Assembly (NCBI RefSeq): GCF_900114325.1
Contig: NZ_FOSR01000002.1
Span: 310,001-374,000 of the forward strand
Direction of reading: 5' to 3'
Length of the DNA stretch: 64,000 bases
DNA from: Rhodanobacter glycinis
GTDB lineage: Bacteria > Pseudomonadota > Gammaproteobacteria > Xanthomonadales > Rhodanobacteraceae
Below the pieces are notes generated by a model. The model was not told where the DNA came from. It saw only the letters and a program-made list of their open reading frames with translations, and made no database searches. The position numbers and the translations under genes were made by a program. Each line of letters starts with the position of its first letter. Position 1 is the stretch's first letter. Shown one piece after another: positions 8,555 to 17,470 of the stretch.

Positions 8555-8917
8555 AGGCTTCTCCCCGCAAAAACAAACGCCGAGCATAACGAATGCGCGC
8601 CGATATTCCGAACCGGCCGCTCAAAGACCATGCTGCGGTGCACCCATGCAGATGTTCGCGACAAGCATCGCGTCGCGCAAAAAAGATCCATCGTCGCCGT
8701 GACGGGCGCGGTGTCGCCATCGATTCGTGGGTGACCTGCGCCTGGACCGTCGCCTACGCATGCACGACGTGATGCTGCGCGTGAAATCCCGACCGAGGCA
8801 GTTTTCATTGCCACCGCGGAAGCTCGCTTGCGGGCGATGCGCCAGGCCTCTCGGGCATGCAACGCAAGGCATCGCCCACCAGCGGGCTTCTGCATGCGTG
8901 GGTTGGGGAACGCGAAA
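8555..8917. other. 363-base gap without a gene
   Basis: The frames crossing it look like random high-GC shadows. The only structure seen is a hairpin-like pair GGGCGATGC (8833-8841) and GCATCGCCC about 28 bases later. No promoter could be assigned. Confidence 0.5.
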
Positions 8918-10201
8918 TCAGCCCGGCAACGCACCTTGCGATGACGAAGGCGGCGGCGCATGCAACCAGCCGCGTCCGCCCAGCCATGGCAACGCCAGTG
9001 CGCTGAAGCCGAACACCACCAGCATGGCCACGCCAATGCGCTCATCCAGATGGGCCACGCCGAACCAGCGCCCGCTGGCCAGCGGCACCACCGCGGCGGC
9101 CAGCACGCGCAACGCTTCCAGCCATAGTGCACTACGCCGACCTTCCAGCAACGCACCCAGCACATACAGGCCGAACACCAGCCACAACGCATAAGCCAGC
9201 GCCATCGGCCACGCCAGTTTTGGCGCCAGCCCCAGGAAGTGCATGCCCATCAGCAGCAGCAACGCGAACTGGAGCAGGCAATACGCGCGCAGCATGCGCG
9301 ACAGCGGCGGGTCGAACGCGGCATGCGCGATGTCGAATGCCGGCTTGGGGAAACGCTCAGCCACGTCGGCCGGACGCCAGCCCGGTGGACGCAGCCACAC
9401 CTGCAGCTTGTCGCGCCAGCGTTTCGCGTGCGCGGCATCCTTCGCCAGCGCCCAGTACACCTCGGCGTTCGCCCATAACGGGTTCCAGCTTTGCAGCGGC
9501 GAACGCGTGCCGTACACCGGTGGATCGGTGTCGTCTTCCTCGATGAAGGTGCCGAACAGACGATCCCACACGATAAGGATGCCGCCGTAGTTGCGGTCCA
9601 GGTAGCGCTCGTTCACCGCGTGATGCGCGCGATGGTTCGACGGCGAGCAGAACACGCGGTCGAACCAGCCCAGCTTGCCCACCTGCTCGGTGTGCACCCA
9701 GAACTGGTACAGCAGGTCGATCAGCGCAATCACCGCGAACACCTGCACCGGCCAGCCGAGCAAAGCCATCGGCAGGTAGAACACCCAAGTCAGCAGGAAA
9801 CCGGTACCGGTCTGGCGCAGCGCCGTGGTGAGGTTGTAGCGCTCGCTCTGGTGGTGCACCACGTGCGCCGCCCAGAACACCGCCACCCGATGGCTGGCAC
9901 GATGGAAAACGTAGTAGAGCAGGTCGTACAACAGCAGGCCGCTGACCCATACCCACACGCTGTCGGCCGGCAGCTGCCATGGTGCCAGATGGCGCGCGCA
10001 CCACGCATACACACCGATGCCGAAGACCTTGGTGAAGATGCCGACGACCTGCGACAGCATGCCCAGGCCAAGGCTGTTGATCGCATCATTGCCGCGATAC
10101 GTGTCGCCGCGGCCGCGCCATCGCGCCACCGCGAACTCGATCGCGATCAGCACGAAGAAACCCGGGATCGCCCAGGCCATGATGCGTTCGGGTGTGATCA
10201 T
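8918..10201 (-). CDS. Fatty acid hydroxylase / sterol desaturase family, alkylglycerol monooxygenase-like
   Basis: A membrane di-iron oxygenase of 427 residues with the three histidine boxes HRASH, HVVHH and NHRAHH. The core resembles animal alkylglycerol monooxygenase (AGMO/TMEM195) as I recall it: HVVHHQSERYNLTTALRQT, LLYQFWVHTE and NYGGILIVWDRLFGTF have near-identical counterparts there. AGMO cleaves the ether bond of alkylglycerols. A C-terminal group of hydrophobic helices (from about residue 300) is an extra membrane domain. The ATG at 10201 overlaps the stop of the YhhN gene (ATGA), so the two are co-translated. The family call is firm; ether-lipid activity is inferred from motif similarity and the neighbouring lysoplasmalogenase-like gene. 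Confidence 0.88.
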   Translation of the reverse strand: MITPERIMAWAIPGFFVLIAIEFAVARWRGRGDTYRGNDAINSLGLGMLSQVVGIFTKVFGIGVYAWCARHLAPWQLPADSVWVWVSGLLLYDLLYYVFHRASHRVAVFWAAHVVHHQSERYNLTTALRQTGTGFLLTWVFYLPMALLGWPVQVFAVIALIDLLYQFWVHTEQVGKLGWFDRVFCSPSNHRAHHAVNERYLDRNYGGILIVWDRLFGTFIEEDDTDPPVYGTRSPLQSWNPLWANAEVYWALAKDAAHAKRWRDKLQVWLRPPGWRPADVAERFPKPAFDIAHAAFDPPLSRMLRAYCLLQFALLLLMGMHFLGLAPKLAWPMALAYALWLVFGLYVLGALLEGRRSALWLEALRVLAAAVVPLASGRWFGVAHLDERIGVAMLVVFGFSALALPWLGGRGWLHAPPPSSSQGALPG

Positions 10202-10944
10202 CTCGGCTCCGCCTGCCTGCCCGTGCCCGCCGTACGATCCACCGACCGGGCCAGCAGCCACAACGCCGCATAATACGTCGCCAACACCCACAGCGCAGGC
10301 CATGGCACGCCACCGCGGAAACGGCTCCAGGCCAGCAGGGCATCGCTCAGCATGAACAACAGGCCGCCCATCGCGGCCCACCGCGCCGATGCAGCACATG
10401 GATCACCCCGCATGCCCAGCCAGCGGGCGCGACCCAACGCCTGCCCGGCCATGCTCGCCAGCACCGCCACATAGATCAGTACCGGCACCCGTAACGTCGG
10501 CGCCAGCGCCGGCCACAACTGCCACGCGACCAAGCCGCCGACGGCCAGGCAGCCGATCCACGGCCACGGCCGCGCGGCAAAACGCACGTCACTGGTGAAT
10601 GCCGTAATGAAATGGAGATGCGCGATCAGGAAACACACCAGTCCCGGCACGAACAGATCGCCCGGCAACATCAGGCAGATATCGCCGCCCAGGCAAGCCA
10701 CCAGGCCGATCAGCATGTGCCGACGGTAGCGGCCCGAAACGGGTGGCGACGCGCGCCACGCCATCACCACGATCAGTACCGTGGCCAGCGGCTTGCACAT
10801 CCAATGCAGCCAGTGCCAGCCATCGATGGCCTGCGACGACGCCAGCATCGCACCAAGGATCGCACCCAACGCCGCCAACGCCACCGGCACGGCAAACCGG
10901 GTCGATGGCGACCCCGTGCGAACGACGGGCGACGGGCTGGACAT
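10198..10944 (-). CDS. YhhN/TMEM86 family protein (lysoplasmalogenase-like)
   Basis: A 248-residue polytopic membrane protein with the YhhN pattern, including CKPLATVLIVVMAW and GLVACLGGDICLMLPGD, whose Asp residues are typical of the family, and GGLLFMLSDALLAW near the C-terminus. Characterised relatives (TMEM86A/B and a Legionella homologue) hydrolyse the vinyl-ether bond of lysoplasmalogens. The start is the ATG at 10944 (MSSPSPVVRTG); the longer upstream frame overlaps the next gene and looks non-coding. It overlaps the AGMO-like gene by four bases and lies 85 bases after a glycerophosphodiester phosphodiesterase gene on the same strand. The three genes look like one lipid-degrading unit. 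Confidence 0.85.
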   Translation of the reverse strand: MSSPSPVVRTGSPSTRFAVPVALAALGAILGAMLASSQAIDGWHWLHWMCKPLATVLIVVMAWRASPPVSGRYRRHMLIGLVACLGGDICLMLPGDLFVPGLVCFLIAHLHFITAFTSDVRFAARPWPWIGCLAVGGLVAWQLWPALAPTLRVPVLIYVAVLASMAGQALGRARWLGMRGDPCAASARWAAMGGLLFMLSDALLAWSRFRGGVPWPALWVLATYYAALWLLARSVDRTAGTGRQAEPR

Positions 10945-11029
10945 GCGATGTTCCGGGTGGACAGTTGATCCGATCTTAGCGGCAGTGCGGGTGCCATGGC
11001 TGCCGCGAAGCCACCGCCGTCGTGCGACC

Positions 11030-12064
11030 TCAGCCGCCATCCACCGCCATACGCCCCAGGCCCGGGTCGTCGCTGAAGAAGGCATCGATGCCGGCATCGA
11101 GATAGGCACGGATCTCGGCGATGCTGCCCGCCGCATTGCGCGTGGCCGGATCGTCGTCGCACCAGAAATCACGCGCCATGAACTGCTGCTCCGGGCGGAA
11201 CGTCCATACGTGGACTTCCAGCCCGGCGGCATGTGCATCGCGCACCAGCGTGGTGGGCGGCATCAGGCGGCCGCCCGGATCCAGCGGGATGACGGCACGC
11301 GTGCTCGGCCCGATCGCATCGGCATAACCGGCAATGTCACGCAAGCCGGCGGGCGTGACCATGTCGGCGTAACGCTGCGCACCACCGGCAGCCACCGCAT
11401 CAAACGGTTGCATGTCCGCCGCGTCGATCAATTGCAACAGGCGCACGTTGGCATGTTGCGCACCCAGGCGTTCGCGCAGATAGCGCAGGTTGCCGATCTC
11501 GAACGACTGGATCTCCACCGGCGCGATGCGCGTATAGCCGTGCGCGGCCAGTGCATCGAGCAGCACGTCTTCCATCGGCAAGCCGATTCCCTGGAAATAG
11601 GTGCCGTGCTTGATCTCGGGAATGAGGCCGATGCGCCGCCCGCGTACCGCTGATTCCCTGGCTACCAGCTCGACGATTTCCGTGAAGGTTGGAATCGCGA
11701 ACTGGCCATCGAAACGCGTGCCACGCAGTGCCGGCAGACGTTCGCGCGCACGCAGCGTTTTCAGTTCCGCCAGCGTGAAATCTTCGACGAACCAGTCGTC
11801 GACCATGACGCCATCGATCGATTTGCAGGTCCGGCGCGTGGCGAACTCTGGATGCGCCGCCACGTCGGTAGTGCCGCCGATGGCGTTCTCGTGGCGCGCC
11901 ACCAGCACGCCGTCGCGGGTCATCACCAGGTCCGGCTCGACCCAGTCCGCACCATCGCGAATCGCCTGCATGTACGCCGCCAGCGTGTGTTCCGGCCGCA
12001 ACGCGCTGGCGCCACGATGGGCGATGACCTGGACGCACGGGACCATCGGCTTTTCGGGAGGCAT
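11030..12064 (-). CDS. Glycerophosphodiester phosphodiesterase family protein
   Basis: A TIM-barrel GDPD of 344 residues. The catalytic blocks are VIAHRGASALRPEHTLAAY near the N-terminus, WVEPDLVMTRDGVLVARHE with the metal-binding Glu/Asp and second His, and a C-terminal VWTFRPEQ. The IDGVMVDDWFVEDFT and IPTFTEIVELV insertions resemble the GlpQ branch. It hydrolyses glycerophosphodiesters to an alcohol and glycerol 3-phosphate. No signal peptide is seen, so it is probably cytoplasmic unless the start is further upstream. MPPEKPMVPCVQ is the likely start, but there is no convincing ribosome site. It is the first gene of the possible lipid operon with the YhhN and AGMO-like genes. Confidence 0.92.
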   Translation of the reverse strand: MPPEKPMVPCVQVIAHRGASALRPEHTLAAYMQAIRDGADWVEPDLVMTRDGVLVARHENAIGGTTDVAAHPEFATRRTCKSIDGVMVDDWFVEDFTLAELKTLRARERLPALRGTRFDGQFAIPTFTEIVELVARESAVRGRRIGLIPEIKHGTYFQGIGLPMEDVLLDALAAHGYTRIAPVEIQSFEIGNLRYLRERLGAQHANVRLLQLIDAADMQPFDAVAAGGAQRYADMVTPAGLRDIAGYADAIGPSTRAVIPLDPGGRLMPPTTLVRDAHAAGLEVHVWTFRPEQQFMARDFWCDDDPATRNAAGSIAEIRAYLDAGIDAFFSDDPGLGRMAVDGG

Positions 12065-12178
12065 AGGGGCGACTCATGCACGAATGGCGACCAGCATAAC
12101 CCGCACGGCAGCCACGCACCGCCCGGAAGTACGCGCATCCGTCGCCGGCCAGATGGCCGGCGATGACACGGCATCCCG

Positions 12179-14494
12179 TCAGGGCCTGGTGGCCACCAGT
12201 GACACGCGGCCTAGCGCGTAGATGGGCCCACTGATCGGCGCGGTGTAGATCAGGCACAGCGCGTGATTACCGGTTTGCGCAGGCAGCTTCGCGGTGAGCG
12301 GGAACGTACGCGCACTGTGCGCCGGGTCGGGCAACGGCATCGAGGCCAGCACGGCGCCCTTGCAACTATCGGCATGGACCACCAGCTCGCCAAACGGCGT
12401 GGTGTGCGGGCGCGACACCACCAGCTTCTGATCGTGCGCCAGCGCGAAATTGCGTTCCAGTCGCACGCCATCCACATGGATCGCGGTCACGCCATCCATC
12501 CGTGTGGACGGGAACATCTGGCAACTGTCGAACACGTTGATGCCGTATACCGGTTGCGTCGAGGTGGCGTCGGGCATCGTCTGCACGCGCAGGCGGAAAT
12601 CGCTGCCGGGGCAGTTGGGCATGGTGTTGCCGATGCGGCTGAGCAAATGCGTGCGATCGATGATTCGCTCGCGCGGCGCGGCCAGTTCGCTGCCGTCAGG
12701 CGCGAAGGTGGCGGCATGCACCGTCAGCGGCAGTTTCGCGGTGAAAGGCGCACGGTACAGCGGCGACGCCAGCGTCGGCGCCCGGCCATCCACGGTGTAG
12801 CGCAACGCGCCGAAATCGGTCTGATCGGACAAGGTGACGGTGGCCGTCCCGCTCGCGAGTGCCGTGTTGCGGTCCACCGCGATGACCGGCGCAAACGCGC
12901 TGTCGGCCACGTTGATGTGCTGCGCACGATAGCGCGCGAATTGGGCCGGAAGCCGCGCCAGGAAACCGTTCCAGTTGCGCGCGGAAGCCGGCGACCAGTC
13001 CACCTCGCTCAAGGCATCCAGCCGCGGGAACACCGCGTGTTCCACGTGCGCCATGGCCGGCATGTGCTCGGTCCACACGTTGGCCTGCGCGCCGAGCACG
13101 TGGCTGGCCTGCGCCGGCGTCAGCACCTTCGGCACCGGCTCGAAGGCGTACACGCTCTGCAGCGTTTGCACCGGGATGCGGCCAGCATATTCGTCGGCGT
13201 GATCGCTTTGCACGCCGTCGAAATACAGTTGCGGCGAGGGCGACAACACCACGTCATGGCCGGCTTTCGCGGCCGTGATCGCGCCATCCGTGCCGCGCCA
13301 CGACATCACCGTGGCATCGGCCGGCACGTTGTTGCCTTCCAGAATTTCGTCCCAGCCGATCAGCTTGCGCCCATGAGCGGCGAGGTATTTGCCGACGCGA
13401 CCGATGAACCAGCCCTGCAGCGCATCCTCGTTCTTGATGCCCAGCGCGTGCATCTTCGCCTGTACCGCAGGCGAAGCCTTCCACTGGTCCTTGATCGCCT
13501 CGTCGCCGCCGACGTGGATGTACTTCGACGGGAACAGCGCCATCACCTCGTCGAGCACGTTGTCGATGAAGGTGAAGGTGGAATCGTCCACGTTGTACAG
13601 GTACGGATTGACGCCCCAGAGCGTCGACACCTGCGGCCGCTTGCCGGTGACGCCCAGTTGCGGATACGAGGCCACGGCGGCCTGCGCGTGGCCGGGCATG
13701 TCCAGCTCCGGCACGATGGTGATGTGGCGCGCGGCGGCGTAGGCCACCACCTGGCGGATCTGCGCCTGCGTATAGAAACCGCCGTAACGCTTCGGCTCGC
13801 CGTCATGGCCGGCGTCGGGTGGCGTGCGCCAGGCACCGATCTTCGTCAGTTCGGGATAGCGCTTGATCTGGATGCGCCAGCCCTGGTCGTCGGTGAGGTG
13901 CCAGTGGAATACATCGAGCTTGTGCTGCGCCATCTGGTCGAGCAGACGCTTGATGTCAGCCACGCTCTGGAAGTGCCGCGCGGAATCCAGCATCAGGCCA
14001 CGCCAGGCGAAGCGCGGCCAGTCGCGGATATGCAGCGCCGGCACATCCACCGCGCCTTGTGCCGCATTCGGGGTCAGCAACTGGTAAAGCGTGACCGCGC
14101 CGTAGAACAGGCCGGTGTCGTCGCGCGCGGTGATGCGGATGCCTTGCGCGGTGACGTCCAGCGCATAGCCTGCATGCTGCGCCACCGGCGCGTGCGGATC
14201 GAGCTTCAGCACGATGGCATGCGCTGTCGCGGCACCGTGCACCACATGCAAATGCAGCCCGCGCGTGCGCGCCAGCACGTCGGTGAGCCACGCCGCCGTC
14301 TGTCGTGTCGAAGCGGAGTGGTCGTCCAGCACGATCGGCGTGTGCGCATCGACGTGGAAGCGACCGTCGGCCATCGTCATCTGTGCCGGCAGCGGAATCA
14401 GCGATGGTGACGCCATCACCGGTGCGGCATGCGACGGCTGCAACGCGCCAAATAGCAGGAAAGCGCAGGCGGCGAGCAATGGGCGGAAGGTCAT
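12179..14494 (-). CDS. Beta-N-acetylhexosaminidase, glycoside hydrolase family 20
   Basis: An exported enzyme that removes terminal GlcNAc from chito-oligosaccharides, 771 residues. A signal peptide (MTFRPLLAACAFLLFGALQ...SHA) is followed by a GH20b domain and the GH20 barrel. Barrel motifs are WRGLMLDSARHF, FHWHLTDDQGWR and the catalytic Asp-Glu pair in KYIHVGGDEAIKDQW near residues 325-335. A chitobiase-type C-terminal Ig-like domain (TLSDQTDFGALRYTVDG) and a further beta-rich module with two cysteines follow. The start at 14494 has GGAGA upstream; an ATG at 14533 adds 13 residues before the signal peptide. It lies downstream of the TonB receptor, but an intrinsic terminator separates them, so it may have its own promoter. 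Confidence 0.95.
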   Translation of the reverse strand: MTFRPLLAACAFLLFGALQPSHAAPVMASPSLIPLPAQMTMADGRFHVDAHTPIVLDDHSASTRQTAAWLTDVLARTRGLHLHVVHGAATAHAIVLKLDPHAPVAQHAGYALDVTAQGIRITARDDTGLFYGAVTLYQLLTPNAAQGAVDVPALHIRDWPRFAWRGLMLDSARHFQSVADIKRLLDQMAQHKLDVFHWHLTDDQGWRIQIKRYPELTKIGAWRTPPDAGHDGEPKRYGGFYTQAQIRQVVAYAAARHITIVPELDMPGHAQAAVASYPQLGVTGKRPQVSTLWGVNPYLYNVDDSTFTFIDNVLDEVMALFPSKYIHVGGDEAIKDQWKASPAVQAKMHALGIKNEDALQGWFIGRVGKYLAAHGRKLIGWDEILEGNNVPADATVMSWRGTDGAITAAKAGHDVVLSPSPQLYFDGVQSDHADEYAGRIPVQTLQSVYAFEPVPKVLTPAQASHVLGAQANVWTEHMPAMAHVEHAVFPRLDALSEVDWSPASARNWNGFLARLPAQFARYRAQHINVADSAFAPVIAVDRNTALASGTATVTLSDQTDFGALRYTVDGRAPTLASPLYRAPFTAKLPLTVHAATFAPDGSELAAPRERIIDRTHLLSRIGNTMPNCPGSDFRLRVQTMPDATSTQPVYGINVFDSCQMFPSTRMDGVTAIHVDGVRLERNFALAHDQKLVVSRPHTTPFGELVVHADSCKGAVLASMPLPDPAHSARTFPLTAKLPAQTGNHALCLIYTAPISGPIYALGRVSLVATRP

Positions 14495-14552
14495 CGGCGG
14501 TCTCCGGCGCGGGCAGTCCAGCATGCCATGCATGACATGGCCATGCAGAAGA

Positions 14553-14586
14553 AAAAAACGGGCCCGGAAACAGCTAAGGGGCCCGT
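14553..14586 (-). terminator. Intrinsic terminator of the TonB receptor gene
   Basis: Read on minus: stem ACGGGCCC (14586-14579), a 12-base loop, then GGGCCCGT (14566-14559) with a seven-T run. It starts about 50 bases after the receptor stop and before the hexosaminidase gene. Confidence 0.9.
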
Positions 14587-14636
14587 TCGGGGAGAGAAGG
14601 CGGGCCGTCCCTGGCCCGCAATGATGCAGCGATGGA

Positions 14637-17354
14637 TCAGAACTTGAAGTGCAGGTTCAGGTAGTACTGCCGACCATTCGTGTAGAACGCATACGGCTGA
14701 CTGCCGAATGCCGGATCCTTGTAGTAGTACTTCGTCGTCGGGTTGTTGAGATTCATCGCATCGAACGACAGCGATGCCCACTTGTTGATCGTGTAGCCCA
14801 GCGACATCGACAAGTTGCCGACACCCTGCTGGTAATACTGCGAACCGTGGCTGACGGTGGCATAGAACGACGAGCGATAGGTGTAGCTGACACGCGCATT
14901 GAACTTGCTGTTCTCGAAGAAGGCCGAAACGTTACCCGTGTTCTTCGAAGTACCTTCCAGCGGCTGGTTGCCATCGGCGTGGGCGCTGGCGAACGTGTAG
15001 TTGGCTGATACGCCGAAGTTATCGCCAATCGGCTGGATGTAATTCAGCTCCACGCCCCGCACATTGCCATTGACGTTGCTTGGCACTTCGACGGTGTAGG
15101 TGGCAAACACGTCATGCCCGGCGGTGGTGCTGGCCTGGATGTCCTTGTAGGTACGCTTCACGTCCGCGAAATCGACGTAGTCCTTCAACGACATCTCGTA
15201 CACGCTGGCCGACAGCAGGCCACGCGGCATGAAATACCACTCCAGCGAGCTGTCGAAATTGGTCGAGATCAGCGGCTTGATCAACGGGTTGCCGCCCGTA
15301 CCGGTATGAGTCAGGTCATCCAGCGACACCGAGCCGGCCATCGCGGAATAATCCGGTCGAGTCAGCGTCTGCGAAGCGGCAAAGCGGAACAGCAGGTCCT
15401 CCGTCAGGTTGAACTTGATGTTCGCACTGGGCAGAAGCTTGCTGTACGAGCGCTTGATGGTGTTCCAGTAGTAAGGACCAAACGCCGAAGTGGTGATCGG
15501 GCCATTCGAGGAACTGGCCGCCGGATCGGGACTGGTGGTGGCATCGTTGATGGTTTCGCCGGTGTGTACCCAGCGCGCACCGATGTTGCCGCCCCAGCGA
15601 TCGCCCTCGAAGTTCACCTGGAAGTACGCAGCGCTGTCTTTTTCCTTCACGCTGTAGATGTCATTCCAGTAGAAGCGCGTGACCGGGTCACGATTGGCCC
15701 ACTTTGCATCGAACGCGGCCAACTGCGCCGGCGAATACATCCACACGTTGTTCGGTACCGACGCTCCCAACTGGCTGCCGAAATCACCCGGATAGCTGGA
15801 ATAAGAAGTCGGGAAGTTGGCCGGATCGGTCCAGCCTGCCAGCGGACCCTGGGCAATGTCTTCCAGGCTCTGCCGGGTATGGTCGGCATAGCGAATACCG
15901 AATTGCAGCGAGGACAGCGTTCCGTCGAAATCCTGCTCGCCATCGACTTTGAACCAGTTCTCCTTGTCCTTCACATGGATGTCCTGTTCGCCGAAGATCC
16001 AGCCGAAGGAAGGCGCCATGCCCGCGGGTGTGGTGTTGTTGGCGCCTTCGGACCAGTCGATCGGCGAGCCAAGACCGTTCATGTTCCAGCTGCCACTGCC
16101 ACCCACGTTCTCGCCAAGCTCGAGTACATTCTGGTGCGGGCTCTCGCCGGTACCATTGGTGGTGCCAGCCTCGCCCTTGAAGCTCAGCGTGTCAGAGACA
16201 TTCCAGTCGGCACTCAGGCTGACGTAGCTGGTCTTCGAATATGCACCCGGGCGGGATATCTGGTCGTAGATGCCGTAGGCCGTGGAAGTCCCCGGCGCAA
16301 GATTCGCCTTGCTGATCACATTACCGTTCAACGAGTAGCCAGGCATGATCGAACCGCCTGCGCCGAGCACGTTGCTCGTCCACAACATGTAGTTGGTGTT
16401 GATGTTGTCGGCCTGCAGCTTGGAGTAGAAGCCGTTCAGGTCCAGTGTCAGGTTGTCGGCCGGCTTCCATTCGATATCGATGGAGCCACCCTTGCGGGTG
16501 CGCTTCTGCTGGAACAAGGCGTTGCCGATTTCGTTCGGGTAATACACCGTGCGACCATCCAGCGTGGTCGGCAGATAGCCGCCCACCACTTCCTGGCCAT
16601 CGCGCTGCAGAGCGCGCTTCTCGTAGAAGCCCTCCAGCAATACGCCGAACGTGTTGTCGTCGTTCTTCCAGTTGACCAATCCGCTGAACTGCGGCTCGGT
16701 CTTGCCGGGAAGCGTGGAGTAAACGCCACCCAGAGACACCGAGCCAGTGAACGGCTTGGCGTAATCCAGCGGCTTGCGCGTAAGGATGTCCACCGTGCCG
16801 GCGCTGCCACCTTCGACCAGGCGTGCCTCGGACGTCTTGTGTACCACCACCTGACTGACGATTTCCGACGGCAGCAGGCTGTAGCTGACGCTGCGGCCTA
16901 CCGTTTGCACCTGGCTCAACACGAACCAGTCGCCCGTGCCGACACTGTGACCGTTGATCAGCGTCTGGGTCATGCTCGGATTGGTACCGCGCAAACTGAC
17001 ACGATCAGCCTCGTCAAAGGCGCCTTCGCTTGCGCTGGACGAGCTGATGTTGACGCCAGGCAACTGCGCCAGCGTATCGGCCACGTTCTTGGCCGGCAGC
17101 TTGCCGATGTCTTCGGCAGACACTACTTCAACGTGCGAATTGGCAGCCCGCTTGGTATCGAGCGACAGCTCTTCGCTGCCGCGGATACCAACGACGGTAA
17201 CCGCCGCCAGTTGCTTGATCTTGTCCTTCTGCTGCTGCGCGGTACTGGTGCTGGAATTGTCGGAAGTCGGGTTGCTGTCCTGCGCATTGAGCGCCCCCGA
17301 CAGACACAGGCCGGCGACGATGCTCGCGGCCAACAGACTCTTGCGATATGACAT
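14637..17354 (-). CDS. TonB-dependent outer-membrane receptor (TonB-Xanth-Caul type), GlcNAc/chitin locus
   Basis: An outer-membrane transporter of 905 residues. It has a signal peptide (MSYRKSLLAASIVAGLCL...NAQ), a possible TonB box in LAAVTVVGIRG, a plug domain (EDIGKLPAKNVADTLAQLPG ... VSLRGTNPSMTQTLING) and a long beta-barrel ending in aromatic FKF as usual for outer-membrane insertion. This plug signature is typical of the large Xanthomonas/Caulobacter sugar receptors. Position between a GlcNAc-type kinase gene and a hexosaminidase indicates uptake of chito-oligosaccharides or GlcNAc; that is context, not proof. A ribosome site (AGGACACC) precedes the ATG. It is followed by a strong terminator. 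Confidence 0.94.
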   Translation of the reverse strand: MSYRKSLLAASIVAGLCLSGALNAQDSNPTSDNSSTSTAQQQKDKIKQLAAVTVVGIRGSEELSLDTKRAANSHVEVVSAEDIGKLPAKNVADTLAQLPGVNISSSSASEGAFDEADRVSLRGTNPSMTQTLINGHSVGTGDWFVLSQVQTVGRSVSYSLLPSEIVSQVVVHKTSEARLVEGGSAGTVDILTRKPLDYAKPFTGSVSLGGVYSTLPGKTEPQFSGLVNWKNDDNTFGVLLEGFYEKRALQRDGQEVVGGYLPTTLDGRTVYYPNEIGNALFQQKRTRKGGSIDIEWKPADNLTLDLNGFYSKLQADNINTNYMLWTSNVLGAGGSIMPGYSLNGNVISKANLAPGTSTAYGIYDQISRPGAYSKTSYVSLSADWNVSDTLSFKGEAGTTNGTGESPHQNVLELGENVGGSGSWNMNGLGSPIDWSEGANNTTPAGMAPSFGWIFGEQDIHVKDKENWFKVDGEQDFDGTLSSLQFGIRYADHTRQSLEDIAQGPLAGWTDPANFPTSYSSYPGDFGSQLGASVPNNVWMYSPAQLAAFDAKWANRDPVTRFYWNDIYSVKEKDSAAYFQVNFEGDRWGGNIGARWVHTGETINDATTSPDPAASSSNGPITTSAFGPYYWNTIKRSYSKLLPSANIKFNLTEDLLFRFAASQTLTRPDYSAMAGSVSLDDLTHTGTGGNPLIKPLISTNFDSSLEWYFMPRGLLSASVYEMSLKDYVDFADVKRTYKDIQASTTAGHDVFATYTVEVPSNVNGNVRGVELNYIQPIGDNFGVSANYTFASAHADGNQPLEGTSKNTGNVSAFFENSKFNARVSYTYRSSFYATVSHGSQYYQQGVGNLSMSLGYTINKWASLSFDAMNLNNPTTKYYYKDPAFGSQPYAFYTNGRQYYLNLHFKF

Positions 17355-17470
17355 GGTGTCCTCCCCTCAGAGGCTAAGTCAGCAGCGGCGGCTACTCACA
17401 ACCATCCGTGCTGTGTGGCGATCTGGGCTTGCGCCCGGTTCATTGCTAAGTGCTGATTCACGCGTGCTTG

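Noticed and set aside
7007-8734. 575-residue plus-strand open frame
   Set aside because: Antisense shadow of the amino-acid permease, full of His, Arg and Gln with no hydrophobic core.
12263-14410. 715-residue plus-strand open frame
   Set aside because: Antisense of the GH20 hexosaminidase, whose motifs are unmistakable on the other strand.
15114-17351. 745-residue plus-strand open frame
   Set aside because: Antisense of the TonB receptor; composition is that of a shadow frame.
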